From positions 1 through 25,800 of IMG/VR virus record IMGVR_UViG_3300025781_000064: DNA of 25,800 bases; one strand, given 5' to 3'. The notes beneath the pieces are model-generated. The model was not told the DNA's origin, made no database searches, and saw only the letters and a list, made by a program, of their open reading frames with translations. A program made the translations under genes and the position numbers. This DNA comes from a virus. Positions 1-6,262 of the stretch are shown here, one piece after another; the first letter of the stretch is position 1, and the number at the start of each line of letters is the position of its first letter.

Positions 1-39
1 GCTATACTCAATACACACAAACACTATTAAGGAAATAAT

Positions 40-309
40 ATGTCAGATTTTACACCAAAAGTCCCTGAAGTTAAATTCAACAAGAATGGTTATGAGATTC
101 GTTCAGATATCTTAGCATTAGCCAAAGATGTTGTTCAACAAGAATATCAAATGAAATTTGCAGGTTGGGAACTTTCTGCAAAGCGTGATGAAAAAACAGG
201 AGAACTTGTCTCTACTGTAGCTATGCCAGAGTTTCCAGGACTAGACAAGATTCTAGAGACTGCGGAAAAGATGTATGGTTTTGTAAATCAATCAACTACT
301 AAAAAATAA
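40..309 (+). CDS. Conserved phage-type small protein, unknown function
   Basis: This 89-aa soluble protein has no signal peptide, membrane segment or recognised catalytic motif. It is mixed charged, with a motif GYEIRSDILALAKDVV near residues 17-32 and MPEFPGLDKILETAEKMYGF near the end. The general look recalls small conserved proteins of T4-like marine phages, but I cannot attach a function. The start is supported by AAGGAAAT about 8 bases upstream of the ATG. It is the last plus-strand gene before a perfect palindrome that separates it from a convergent minus-strand gene. Upstream sequence is cut off by the window edge, so its operon is not visible. Confidence 0.8.
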   Translation: MSDFTPKVPEVKFNKNGYEIRSDILALAKDVVQQEYQMKFAGWELSAKRDEKTGELVSTVAMPEFPGLDKILETAEKMYGFVNQSTTKK

Positions 310-317
310 TCTCAACA

Positions 318-337
318 ATGCCCCATTAATGGGGCAT
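318..337. terminator. Perfect 20-bp palindrome between convergent genes
   Basis: A perfect palindrome (ATGCCCC, loop ATTAAT at the centre, GGGGCAT) sits in the 32-bp gap between the converging genes. It has no clean U-tract on the plus side; on the minus side a T-rich stretch follows after about 10 bases. It is probably a bidirectional terminator, inferred from position and GC-rich stem. Confidence 0.55.
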
Positions 338-341
338 ACCT

Positions 342-1076
342 TTATCTTCCTATCCACTCTTTAGTTCTATATGGTTTACCAACTCTAGCGTGTGGAAGAT
401 AGTGTATAACCTTTTTCTTTAATCTTTTAATGATGATGTGATTGTGGTCGTGATCAAACGCCTTAAGATAGTCTCTCCAGCAATTACTTTTCCTTCTCTT
501 TTTACTTTGATCCTCATTAAGATATTGTGTAATCAACTGTTCGTCACCTTTGAACTTTGACACCAATTCACATGCGATATTAAATCCATATGCATCTATC
601 TCATCACTTTTTCCTAAATAACTTTGAGCCTGATTTTGTTCGTCCTTTTCGGCTCTACTAGCATAATCTGGTAAATCTTTAAACTTTCTCCTGCGAAATT
701 GACGCATGTGGATAATTTCATGTAGAATGGTGTCGGCAAATAGTATAGCTAACCTATTAAATCTAGTCTTATTGACAGTTATAAATTCGTCAACTGGATT
801 ATAAACTAATACTATTTCAATACATTTTTGTTTATCTTTGTCATCATCACTGTAATATGTGCCGCCCAAATATGAATACCCGTGTTCTACCATGATATCT
901 GTCCGTTTTACAGCATTTATCGGTAGCATTGATTTTATGTGCCTAGATATTATTTTATGATATTTGTCAACCGTAAGTTGTTTATTGACTATTTTTGGAG
1001 AAATTTTGGTAAAAGAATCCACTAGACCTTGACGATCTAGCAATGACCAATCAAACTTTGCAGTGTTTCTAGCCAT
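342..1076 (-). CDS. HEXXH zinc metallopeptidase-like protein
   Basis: This 244-aa protein carries HEIIH at residues 119-123, the zinc-binding HEXXH signature, where the two His bind zinc and the Glu is the catalytic base. An acidic residue in SDEIDAY (Glu159) is a plausible third ligand, giving a gluzincin-like arrangement; that is inference. The C-terminal 60 residues are basic (SKKRRKS, IIIKRLKKKV), which could mean nucleic-acid or virion association. There is no signal peptide, so it should act in the cytoplasm or the particle. The start ATG has GGGAG upstream, and a late-promoter-like GATAAATAC lies about 22 bp before it. It is the only minus-strand gene in the first 15 kb. The exact family (SprT-like or other) is not settled. 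Confidence 0.7.
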   Translation of the reverse strand: MARNTAKFDWSLLDRQGLVDSFTKISPKIVNKQLTVDKYHKIISRHIKSMLPINAVKRTDIMVEHGYSYLGGTYYSDDDKDKQKCIEIVLVYNPVDEFITVNKTRFNRLAILFADTILHEIIHMRQFRRRKFKDLPDYASRAEKDEQNQAQSYLGKSDEIDAYGFNIACELVSKFKGDEQLITQYLNEDQSKKRRKSNCWRDYLKAFDHDHNHIIIKRLKKKVIHYLPHARVGKPYRTKEWIGR

Positions 1077-1097
1077 GTATATCTCCCGTATACCACT

Positions 1098-1106
1098 GTA
1101 TTTATC
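1098..1106 (-). promoter_or_regulatory. T4-late-like promoter box GATAAATAC
   Basis: GATAAATAC on the minus strand resembles the T4 late consensus TATAAATA. A start site about 6 bp downstream would give a short leader with a GGGAG ribosome site for the metallopeptidase-like gene. It lies back-to-back with the sigma70-type promoter at 1136, so the region would be a divergent early/late switch. Confidence 0.45.
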
Positions 1107-1131
1107 GTGTTTTCATGCATTTTTGTGACTA

Positions 1132-1190
1132 AAATTTGACAATAAATCGTTTTGGGTATATAATAGAATCTTAGACAGTTGATTAAAGGA
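1132..1190 (+). repeat. 59-bp promoter repeat, copy 1
   Basis: Positions 1132-1190 are identical to 1439-1497. The repeat contains the whole promoter, the first transcribed bases and the Shine-Dalgarno AAAGGA, so the two small genes downstream have the same expression signals. Confidence 0.95.
1136..1164 (+). promoter_or_regulatory. Consensus sigma70-type early promoter
   Basis: TTGACA (1136-1141), a 17-bp spacer and TATAAT (1159-1164) match the bacterial sigma70 consensus perfectly. The spacer begins AATAAAT, shared with the promoters at 1443, 19839, 20119 and 23256. It drives the 80-aa gene at 1198. Confidence 0.9.
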
Positions 1191-1197
1191 GACCGTA

Positions 1198-1440
1198 ATG
1201 AAAGTTCTGTACACGAGCCCCGTTTTCAAGAATCTTGATGGTTCTGGTCGTCAATTTATGATTCCCGCAAAGGCAGTACAAACATATTCAAAACGGGATG
1301 CTGCCCTTCTTGTAATGACCCAAATGGGCGGTATCCATGCTAAACTGACCCCTGAGTTCATTGCATACCGCAAATCAATGATGGCCGCAAAGCGTAAGAT
1401 TGAGCGTGAGGGCTGGTTCAGTGAAATGGTGTCTGCCTAA
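1198..1440 (+). CDS. Small protein of unknown function, early promoter
   Basis: This 80-aa basic protein is soluble by appearance, with no membrane segment or recognised motif. The C-terminal third (YRKSMMAAKRKIEREGWFSEM) is likely one positively charged helix. The start is well supported: AAAGGAGACC precedes the ATG by about 7 bases, inside a perfect 59-bp promoter repeat. Expression from a consensus sigma70 promoter suggests the host polymerase makes it immediately after infection, which is typical of small host-takeover proteins. That role is inference from context only. The stop codon overlaps the start of the second promoter repeat. Confidence 0.8.
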   Translation: MKVLYTSPVFKNLDGSGRQFMIPAKAVQTYSKRDAALLVMTQMGGIHAKLTPEFIAYRKSMMAAKRKIEREGWFSEMVSA

Positions 1441-1497
1441 ATTTGACAATAAATCGTTTTGGGTATATAATAGAATCTTAGACAGTTGATTAAAGGA
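1439..1497 (+). repeat. 59-bp promoter repeat, copy 2
   Basis: Identical to 1132-1190. It begins at the last two bases of the preceding stop codon and ends in the Shine-Dalgarno of the next gene, so the gene at 1198 sits between two identical promoter cassettes and could be lost or multiplied by recombination between them. Confidence 0.95.
1443..1471 (+). promoter_or_regulatory. Consensus sigma70-type early promoter
   Basis: TTGACA (1443-1448), a 17-bp spacer and TATAAT (1466-1471): same sequence as the promoter at 1136. It drives the genes from 1505 onward. Confidence 0.9.
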
Positions 1498-1504
1498 CTA
1501 CAAA

Positions 1505-1732
1505 ATGGCTTTCGAAAAAATCGTTCTCGACAAAGTTGCTAAAGTTCTCAAAGATGACAACCGTGCTCTTTTTATCTGTGGTACATTGTTTGTTGAATGT
1601 TCAGAAGTTGAGGCACGCAAGGTGTTTCACAAACTGAGCAAAGACTATGGTCTTGGTAAAATTCAAGTCAATGGTCCTATCTCCAACGGTGCTGATGTTA
1701 TGCCCGAATTTTGTTACGATTTTGTTGCTTAA
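1505..1732 (+). CDS. Small protein of unknown function, early promoter
   Basis: This 75-aa protein starts MAFEKIVLDKVAKVL and contains a central GTLFVECSEVEARKVFHKL stretch. The helix-strand pattern suggests a small compact alpha/beta fold. No catalytic motif or membrane segment is visible and I do not recognise the family. The ATG follows AAAGGA from the second promoter repeat. The next gene starts 9 bases after its stop codon, so it is probably the first gene of an operon that runs to about 4250. Confidence 0.8.
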   Translation: MAFEKIVLDKVAKVLKDDNRALFICGTLFVECSEVEARKVFHKLSKDYGLGKIQVNGPISNGADVMPEFCYDFVA

Positions 1733-1741
1733 GGAATAGTC

Positions 1742-2512
1742 ATGAGTGGATTTGTTGATGTTAGTGGTATGACAAGTGAAGATGTTCGCCGCATGGGTCA
1801 TGCTGATGACTATGATCAATCTCGCACTTTCAAACGCAATCCTTACGCATATCGTAAACCTATGAACAAAACCCCTAAAATTAAAATCAATCACAATGCC
1901 GATGATGTATGGGCCGCGGCAGTAGCCGCTCAACGCATTAACGGTGCATATGTCAAACTGAGTCAGATTTCTGAATCTGATCCTGCACTGACAAAAAAAT
2001 CTAACCGTATGATTGTAGAATCATTGCTTACTGATCCTACTACTATCGCCGATGAGGATCGTGAACTAGGTCGTAAGGTTCGTTCCCACTATCAAGCATT
2101 CACCTTCAAAATCTTGCAAGGAAAACAACTAAACGAATTCAACAACACCGCTATGTTGATTGCCAACCGTGATGTTATTACTAGCACATATGATGTTGCA
2201 GTGATTGCTAGTTTGCCATCAAGTTATGAGAAGGCAGTCAAGAGCAATGATGTTACCAGCCGTATCAATTTTGCACGAGGTGGCTTTATTGGTGATGTCA
2301 ATGACAAGGTAACTCTTAACATTGAGGTGCTCAAACAGGTGTATAGTCAAAAATTTGCTACTTGGTATTTGACTGGTATCACTGGTGAGGATCAAGTCGT
2401 GTTTTTTGCTTGTAGGGAAAACTATGATGTTGGTAATTTTCTTACTATCACAGGTAAGGTAAAGAGCCATCGTGAAAATTCAACTCAACTTAGCCATGTA
2501 AAGGTGCTTTAA
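1742..2512 (+). CDS. Putative OB-fold-type protein, possibly nucleic-acid binding
   Basis: This 256-aa protein has a charged N-terminal region (about 1-60) and a helical middle. Its C-terminal segment (about 190-256) reads like a five-strand OB fold: VTLNIEVLKQ, FATWYLTGITG, DQVVFFACREN, then FLTITGKVKSHRE and a final LSHVKVL strand. The pattern G-(hydrophobic)-TGKVKSH resembles OB-fold modules in phage and plasmid replication proteins, where it binds single-stranded nucleic acid. That assignment is by eye. The ATG follows AAGGAATAG. It sits in a likely early operon and its stop is directly followed by a tiny lipoprotein gene. Confidence 0.7.
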   Translation: MSGFVDVSGMTSEDVRRMGHADDYDQSRTFKRNPYAYRKPMNKTPKIKINHNADDVWAAAVAAQRINGAYVKLSQISESDPALTKKSNRMIVESLLTDPTTIADEDRELGRKVRSHYQAFTFKILQGKQLNEFNNTAMLIANRDVITSTYDVAVIASLPSSYEKAVKSNDVTSRINFARGGFIGDVNDKVTLNIEVLKQVYSQKFATWYLTGITGEDQVVFFACRENYDVGNFLTITGKVKSHRENSTQLSHVKVL

Positions 2513-2513
2513 A

Positions 2514-2663
2514 ATGAAAACAGTACTAACTATTTTATCATTGACTTTTATTACAGGATGTAGTACAGTAGCAGGAGCAGTATCAGGATTAGGTGATGAT
2601 GTAAAAGCAGGAACCGATACCGTATCATCTTGGATTAAACCCAACCGTGAGGTGAAAAAATGA
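2514..2663 (+). CDS. Entericidin-like small lipoprotein
   Basis: This 49-aa protein begins MKTVLTILSLTFITGC, a short signal peptide ending in a lipobox (I-T-G-C), so Cys16 would be lipid-modified. The mature part (STVAGAVSGLGDDVKAGTD) matches the look of the entericidin EcnA/B family, small bacterial lipoproteins with a Gly-Asp-Asp/Ala-Gly core. Entericidins are linked to cell-envelope toxicity and lysis; whether this one does the same is unknown. The stop overlaps the next start in an ATGA-type junction (2660-2663), so translation of the two membrane-associated proteins is coupled. Confidence 0.7.
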   Translation: MKTVLTILSLTFITGCSTVAGAVSGLGDDVKAGTDTVSSWIKPNREVKK

Positions 2664-2788
2664 AAAACTTTTTTATCGGAACTATATTTGGTATTGTTAT
2701 CGCTACTGTAGGCTTTAGCGGCATTGCCCGCTTGCTTGACAATGGTGTCAACAAAGTCAAACAAGTAACTGTAGAACAAACTCAGTGA
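2660..2788 (+). CDS. Single-pass small membrane protein
   Basis: This 42-aa protein has one membrane helix, FFIGTIFGIVIATVGFSGIA (residues 4-23), followed by a short polar tail LDNGVNKVKQVTVEQTQ. It starts within the stop codon of the entericidin-like gene, so the pair is co-translated. Tiny single-pass proteins of this kind in phages are often lysis accessory or superinfection-exclusion factors, but nothing here decides between them. Function unknown. Confidence 0.65.
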   Translation: MKNFFIGTIFGIVIATVGFSGIARLLDNGVNKVKQVTVEQTQ

Positions 2789-2817
2789 AGTTCAAACGCA
2801 AACAACTGGAGGATAAA

Positions 2818-3255
2818 ATGGGTTTAGACATGTATGCTTATGTCGGTCGTCCGGGACAGCAAAAAGAATTCTATGAACAAGGAGGTCTTGAATATAATTC
2901 AAAGACAGATGATTGGGTTGTTCCTGCAGGTGGAGTTCAAAAACCACGTCAAATCGCATACTGGCGTAAACATCCCAGTCTACATGGTTGGATGGAACAA
3001 CTTTGGGAACGCAAGATGATTGCCGAAGGTGTAGATAACCCTCACCAATTCAATGGCATTGAACTTGAATTGACATGGGAAGATGTGGATGAACTTGAAC
3101 GAGCAGTGCATCATGGTCAATTACCATACACTAAAGGTTTCTTCTTTGGTGATCCAAAAGATGAATACTATAAAGAAGATGACCTGCAATTTTGTATTGA
3201 TGCTAAGACAGAATTGTTCTTGGGCCTGAAAGTGTTTTACAACAGTAGCTGGTGA
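2818..3255 (+). CDS. Conserved phage protein with MGLDMY N-terminus
   Basis: This 145-aa protein opens MGLDMYAYVG, a start shared by a family of phage and plasmid proteins of unknown function, and has the typical later AYWRKHPSLHGWMEQLW segment. I chose ATG 2818 over an in-frame GTG at 2785 because CTGGAGGAT lies just upstream and the family begins at this methionine. It is rich in Trp and acidic residues and appears soluble. A catalytic role cannot be assigned. It lies in the operon between the small membrane proteins and the SSB-tail protein. Confidence 0.8.
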   Translation: MGLDMYAYVGRPGQQKEFYEQGGLEYNSKTDDWVVPAGGVQKPRQIAYWRKHPSLHGWMEQLWERKMIAEGVDNPHQFNGIELELTWEDVDELERAVHHGQLPYTKGFFFGDPKDEYYKEDDLQFCIDAKTELFLGLKVFYNSSW

Positions 3256-3258
3256 TAT

Positions 3259-3576
3259 ATGAGACTAATGCTAGGTAATGTAGATCGCCCAAGTTTACTT
3301 GTTGAGATTGAACAAGAAAAGTCTCCTACTGAATTTGACTTTTGGGTAGTCAATGGTGCCTGGCGTGGTACATACACTAACGGTCATATAACAGTTTGGG
3401 ACCCTCCATCTGGATCTTGGTCTAATCTTGACATAAATGAAATTTTGTGCGATAATCAAGATAGACTAAGAGGTGATTACCAAGAAGTGTTCAATAACTT
3501 TAGTAACCCTGATTATGTTGCACCTAAGCGTGAGCCAGTAGTGTTTCACGATATGGATGACGATATCCCTTTTTAA
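3259..3576 (+). CDS. Small protein with bacterial SSB-type C-terminal tip
   Basis: This 105-aa protein ends ...FHDMDDDIPF. Bacterial single-stranded DNA-binding proteins end in nearly the same tip (E. coli SSB: MDFDDDIPF), which docks RecQ, ExoI, PriA, RecO, HolC and other repair proteins. The body (DFWVVNGAWRGTYTNGHITVWD) is beta-rich and Trp-rich but I cannot identify a standard SSB OB fold, and at 105 aa it is shorter than SSB (about 170-180 aa). It may recruit or decoy host SSB partners; that is inference from the tail. It lies 3 bases after the preceding stop and has no strong ribosome site of its own. Confidence 0.75.
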   Translation: MRLMLGNVDRPSLLVEIEQEKSPTEFDFWVVNGAWRGTYTNGHITVWDPPSGSWSNLDINEILCDNQDRLRGDYQEVFNNFSNPDYVAPKREPVVFHDMDDDIPF

Positions 3577-3577
3577 A

Positions 3578-3685
3578 ATGTATATTACAAACAAATACGA
3601 TTCAATCAGACTGCCCTACAGTGAAGAATTGTTAGAGTGGCTGATTGAAACTTATCCTTACTCAAAATATGTGGTGGTAGAATGA
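3578..3685 (+). CDS. Tiny hypothetical protein (35 aa)
   Basis: This 35-aa frame (MYITNKYDSIRLPYSEELLEW...) fills the gap after the SSB-tail gene. Its ATG lies one base after the previous stop and its TGA overlaps the next ATG (ATGA). The tight spacing is what supports it; there is no motif. Possible function unknown. Confidence 0.5.
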   Translation: MYITNKYDSIRLPYSEELLEWLIETYPYSKYVVVE

Positions 3686-3858
3686 AATTTTTTATTGGTG
3701 TAATGATACTGACAGTTATGTGTCGTGCTGGTTACGACCACTATAAACAAGTCAAGCTTGATATGTTTCGTGTCGGCTGTACTTATGTTGATGCACCAAT
3801 GGAAGAAATTACAAAGTGCCGCAATCGTGCCGAAGCTTATATGGATGGACTATTATGA
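3682..3858 (+). CDS. Small membrane-anchored or secreted protein (58 aa)
   Basis: This 58-aa protein begins MKFFIGVMILTVMCRAG, a short hydrophobic segment that could be a signal peptide or anchor, then a polar part with two more cysteines (Cys33, Cys46) that could form a disulfide in the periplasm. Both ends overlap neighbours in ATGA junctions (3682-3685 and 3855-3858), which supports it as a real translated gene despite its size. Family not recognised. Confidence 0.6.
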   Translation: MKFFIGVMILTVMCRAGYDHYKQVKLDMFRVGCTYVDAPMEEITKCRNRAEAYMDGLL

Positions 3859-4250
3859 ACTTGTCATATCACAGTAAAAACAAACTAATGCAAACATTTG
3901 CACATTGGCAAGTGCCAAGAGATTTTGCAGACCCGTTCTATAACTACCTTGTATATGGTTATACACCGGGTAGTTGTTTCACAAGTGTCCTGGCAAACGA
4001 TTTTATAAGTGCAATCGCACGTAGTCACCCTAGCAATACTGTTGATGCATTTAAGGCACTGGTAGGTTGGATGCGTGATACTATGCCAAAAGAAGCATAT
4101 GGTAGTTATGAAAAAGTTGCCAAGTGGACTGAACTAAATCCAGAACAACGGCGTGCTATTTTAGAACAAACTGGTTTAGTCTTTACCACTAAAGAAGAAG
4201 TAGTAAAGATTCTAAAAGATGAACCTTCAAGTGAACCACGCTTTTATTGA
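3855..4250 (+). CDS. Conserved phage-type protein, unknown function
   Basis: This 131-aa protein begins MNLSYHSKNKLMQTFAHW. I take ATG 3855, which overlaps the previous stop, rather than an in-frame upstream ATG at 3816 that would bury the 58-aa gene. The segment DFADPFYNYLVYGYTPGSCF and the later NDFISAIARSHPSNT look like a compact helical domain. Similar proteins seem common in marine T4-like phages, but I know no function. It is the last gene before the promoter at 4254. Confidence 0.75.
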   Translation: MNLSYHSKNKLMQTFAHWQVPRDFADPFYNYLVYGYTPGSCFTSVLANDFISAIARSHPSNTVDAFKALVGWMRDTMPKEAYGSYEKVAKWTELNPEQRRAILEQTGLVFTTKEEVVKILKDEPSSEPRFY

Positions 4251-4253
4251 AGG

Positions 4254-4282
4254 TTGACAATAAACACAAATGGTGTTATACT
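4254..4282 (+). promoter_or_regulatory. Sigma70-type promoter of the ligase gene
   Basis: TTGACA (4254-4259), a 17-bp spacer and TATACT (4277-4282), followed by ATAATCTAAATCAGTCAACGGAG. The transcribed start resembles the promoters at 1136, 1443 and 23256 (AATCTTAgACAGT). It overlaps the end of the upstream gene by nothing and lies 28 bp before the ligase ATG. Confidence 0.9.
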
Positions 4283-4310
4283 ATAATCTAAATCAGTCAA
4301 CGGAGTAATA

Positions 4311-5660
4311 ATGTCAGCAAGTTGGATCAAAAAACTAAACGAATCAGATAGTCGCCTGCATAAAGAAGATGTGATTAAGCAGGCGCTTGAGGCAAGTGTT
4401 CTTGGTAGCACTAATAGCCAAGTGTTCTTAGGCTTTCTCAAAGCTTGTTACAATCCCTATGTGACATTTGGTGTCAAGCAAATTCCTGACACAGTAGGTA
4501 TCATCGATGCCGAAAATCCCTGGAGCGAATTCAACGACCTATTACTTGGTTTAAGCCAACGCAAATTAACAGGTCATGCGGCAAGGGATTCTATTCAAGA
4601 AATGGCAGAGCGTTTTGACAGTGTTGAATGGAATACATTTTGTGCTCCTGTACTGCGCCGAGACATGAGAGCAGGTATTTCATCTACTACAATCAACAAG
4701 ATTGTTAAAAAGACTGACTACGAAATTCCAATCTTTGGTTGCCAACTTGCAACTAACAGTGAAGGTCGTCCTGAGATGAAGGGCAACAAACGCCTTGAGC
4801 CTAAATTAGATGGTGTTCGTGCATTGTTTGTTGTTATCCCTAGCGATAGTGGTGAGATTGCAACTATTTGTTACAGCCGCAATGGTAAAGTCTTTGAAAA
4901 CTTTAGTCACATTGAAAAACAAATTCACGACAATTTTGTTCCACTCGTCCGTGCATGTGTTAAGGTAGATCAAGGTCGATCATTGATTGATGGCTTTGTG
5001 CTTGATGGTGAAGTGATTGGTAACACATTCCAAGAACTCATGCGCCAAGCACGCCGCAAAGATAATGTGCAGGCAGAGGATAGTGTGTTCAATGTGTTTG
5101 ACATTATCCCATTGCAAGACTTCCGTCGAGGTCATTGGAACGCACAATTGCGTAAGCGTATTGCATTACTAGATGCCATGCGTCCAGTAGTTGACACGAT
5201 GCCTAATGTTGAATTACTCCCACACATCATGGTTGACCTTGACACTGCCGCAGGTAAGGATCAACTTGAGCGTTATGCTAAGGACAATGTGAACGCAGGG
5301 TTTGAAGGCATTATGATTAAGAATATGGATGCTCCATATCAATGCAAGCGTAGCACTGATTGGATGAAGTTTAAGCCTGTATATGATTACGACTTGACTG
5401 TGATCGGAATAGAAGAAGGAACGGGTAAGAATATTGGTCGCATGGGCGCTTTAGTGTGCGAGGGCATTGATGACGGTAAGCATATCACAGTCAATGTTGG
5501 TAGTGGTTATACTGATGTAGAAAGACAATCATACTGGGATGACAAAGAAAGTGTTATTGGTCAGACTGCGGTGGTGATGGCTGACGCTATTACCCAAAAT
5601 CAGGATGGTAGTTATAGTTTACGCTTTCCTAGATTTAAGACTTTCCGCGATGACAAGTAA
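4311..5660 (+). CDS. ATP-dependent DNA ligase (T4 gp30 type)
   Basis: This 449-aa enzyme seals nicks in duplex DNA through an enzyme-AMP intermediate, serving phage replication and repair in the cytoplasm. Motif I is EPKLDGVR with the adenylated Lys at 165; motif III DGEV is at 232-235; FDII (motif IIIa) at 263-266; EGIMIK (motif IV) at 332-337; and WMKFKP (motif V) at 351-356, followed by the OB domain. The N-terminal about 140 residues are a helical DNA-binding domain as in T4 gp30 (487 aa), so it is slightly short but complete. The ATG follows CGGAG. A degraded copy of its last codons lies just downstream. Confidence 0.95.
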   Translation: MSASWIKKLNESDSRLHKEDVIKQALEASVLGSTNSQVFLGFLKACYNPYVTFGVKQIPDTVGIIDAENPWSEFNDLLLGLSQRKLTGHAARDSIQEMAERFDSVEWNTFCAPVLRRDMRAGISSTTINKIVKKTDYEIPIFGCQLATNSEGRPEMKGNKRLEPKLDGVRALFVVIPSDSGEIATICYSRNGKVFENFSHIEKQIHDNFVPLVRACVKVDQGRSLIDGFVLDGEVIGNTFQELMRQARRKDNVQAEDSVFNVFDIIPLQDFRRGHWNAQLRKRIALLDAMRPVVDTMPNVELLPHIMVDLDTAAGKDQLERYAKDNVNAGFEGIMIKNMDAPYQCKRSTDWMKFKPVYDYDLTVIGIEEGTGKNIGRMGALVCEGIDDGKHITVNVGSGYTDVERQSYWDDKESVIGQTAVVMADAITQNQDGSYSLRFPRFKTFRDDK

Positions 5661-5671
5661 ATGATGTTATA

Positions 5672-5734
5672 ATGAAAACGGTTCTAGATGTGTTGGTCAA
5701 CGACATGAAAGAACATTTCGGACTGGCACAGTAA
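5672..5734 (+). CDS. Possible 20-aa peptide between ligase and its duplicated tail
   Basis: A short frame (MKTVLDVLVNDMKEHFGLAQ) starts 11 bases after the ligase stop. There is no clear ribosome site and no known family. It may be a micro-gene or a leftover of the event that duplicated the ligase end. Confidence 0.25.
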   Translation: MKTVLDVLVNDMKEHFGLAQ

Positions 5735-5737
5735 ATC

Positions 5738-5794
5738 ATGGTTACTTACAGTTTGCGTTTCCCTCGATTTGTCCGTTTTCGTGACGACAAATGA
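5738..5794 (+). pseudogene. Duplicated C-terminal fragment of the DNA ligase
   Basis: The 18-codon frame reads MVTYSLRFPRFVRFRDDK. The ligase ends SYSLRFPRFKTFRDDK, so 12 of the last 14 residues match exactly, in the same order and with a stop at the same place. At DNA level the copies differ at many third positions, so the duplication is old or the fragment came from a different ligase allele by recombination. Similarity seems to continue past the stop, since both copies are followed within about 20 bp by a TATAAT box. It is too short to have ligase activity. Confidence 0.75.
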
Positions 5795-5809
5795 TTTTTT
5801 GTGTATAAT
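5781..5809 (+). promoter_or_regulatory. Probable promoter within the ligase-tail duplicate
   Basis: TATAAT (5804-5809) is a perfect -10 box; the -35 position (GTGACG, 5781-5786) matches only 4 of 6. It would serve the gene at 5832, and its -35 lies inside the ligase-like codons GAC GAC. Confidence 0.5.
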
Positions 5810-5831
5810 ACAATTTTAACTAGGAGATTTT

Positions 5832-6158
5832 ATGTTTAAAGGTATTTTGGCAGGTATTGGTGCACTGGTTTTGTTCTTGGCACTGTGTTTTGGATTGAAT
5901 CTATTTGGATTAGCAAATTATAGTTTCTTTGCGCCAAAGTATCGTGCTGTAGAGAATCAGGTCTATCATGAGTCCGAACAATACAATGAAGGCATGATCC
6001 GTGACTTGGAAAATCTACAAATGGAATATATCAAGGCTGATGACGCAGGTAAGCAAAGTTTGCGAGCCATTACATTGCATCGTTTTAGTGTGTATCCAGA
6101 AGATAAGATGCCACCAAATCTCCGTAACTTTTACAATGACTTGAAAGCAGGAAAATGA
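5832..6158 (+). CDS. Membrane-anchored conserved phage protein
   Basis: This 108-aa protein has one N-terminal membrane helix (about residues 4-25, GILAGIGALVLFLALCFGLN) and a soluble helical part with the segment YHESEQYNEGMIRDLENLQMEY. The topology would place the helical domain in the periplasm or cytoplasm; the sequence does not decide. I have the impression that this family recurs in phages but no function is known to me. The ATG follows CTAGGAG. Its stop overlaps the next ATG, starting a run of four coupled envelope genes. Confidence 0.75.
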   Translation: MFKGILAGIGALVLFLALCFGLNLFGLANYSFFAPKYRAVENQVYHESEQYNEGMIRDLENLQMEYIKADDAGKQSLRAITLHRFSVYPEDKMPPNLRNFYNDLKAGK

Positions 6159-6262
6159 AAAACGCATTGACAATGATCGTTCCCGAATGGGTTGGTAAGG
6201 TTGTTTACTTTGCCCTAGGGTTTATGGTTTGTTTTACTCTGATTATTAAAGGTATTCTATGA
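6155..6262 (+). CDS. Tiny single-pass membrane protein (35 aa)
   Basis: This 35-aa protein, MKNALTMIVPEWVGKVVYFALGFM..., has one membrane helix (about 14-33) and ends KGIL. Both ends overlap neighbouring genes in ATGA-type junctions (6155-6158, 6259-6262), the main evidence that it is real. It lies between a membrane-anchored protein and two lipoproteins, so it is likely part of an envelope-directed operon. Function unknown. Confidence 0.6.
   Translation: MKNALTMIVPEWVGKVVYFALGFMVCFTLIIKGIL

Noticed and set aside
1132-1497. Possible CRISPR or tandem repeat array
   Set aside because: There are only two copies, 307 bp apart, with a gene between them, and the content is a promoter.
2785-2817. 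GTG start for the MGLDMY protein
   Set aside because: The family starts at MGLDMY and GGAGG lies directly upstream of that ATG.
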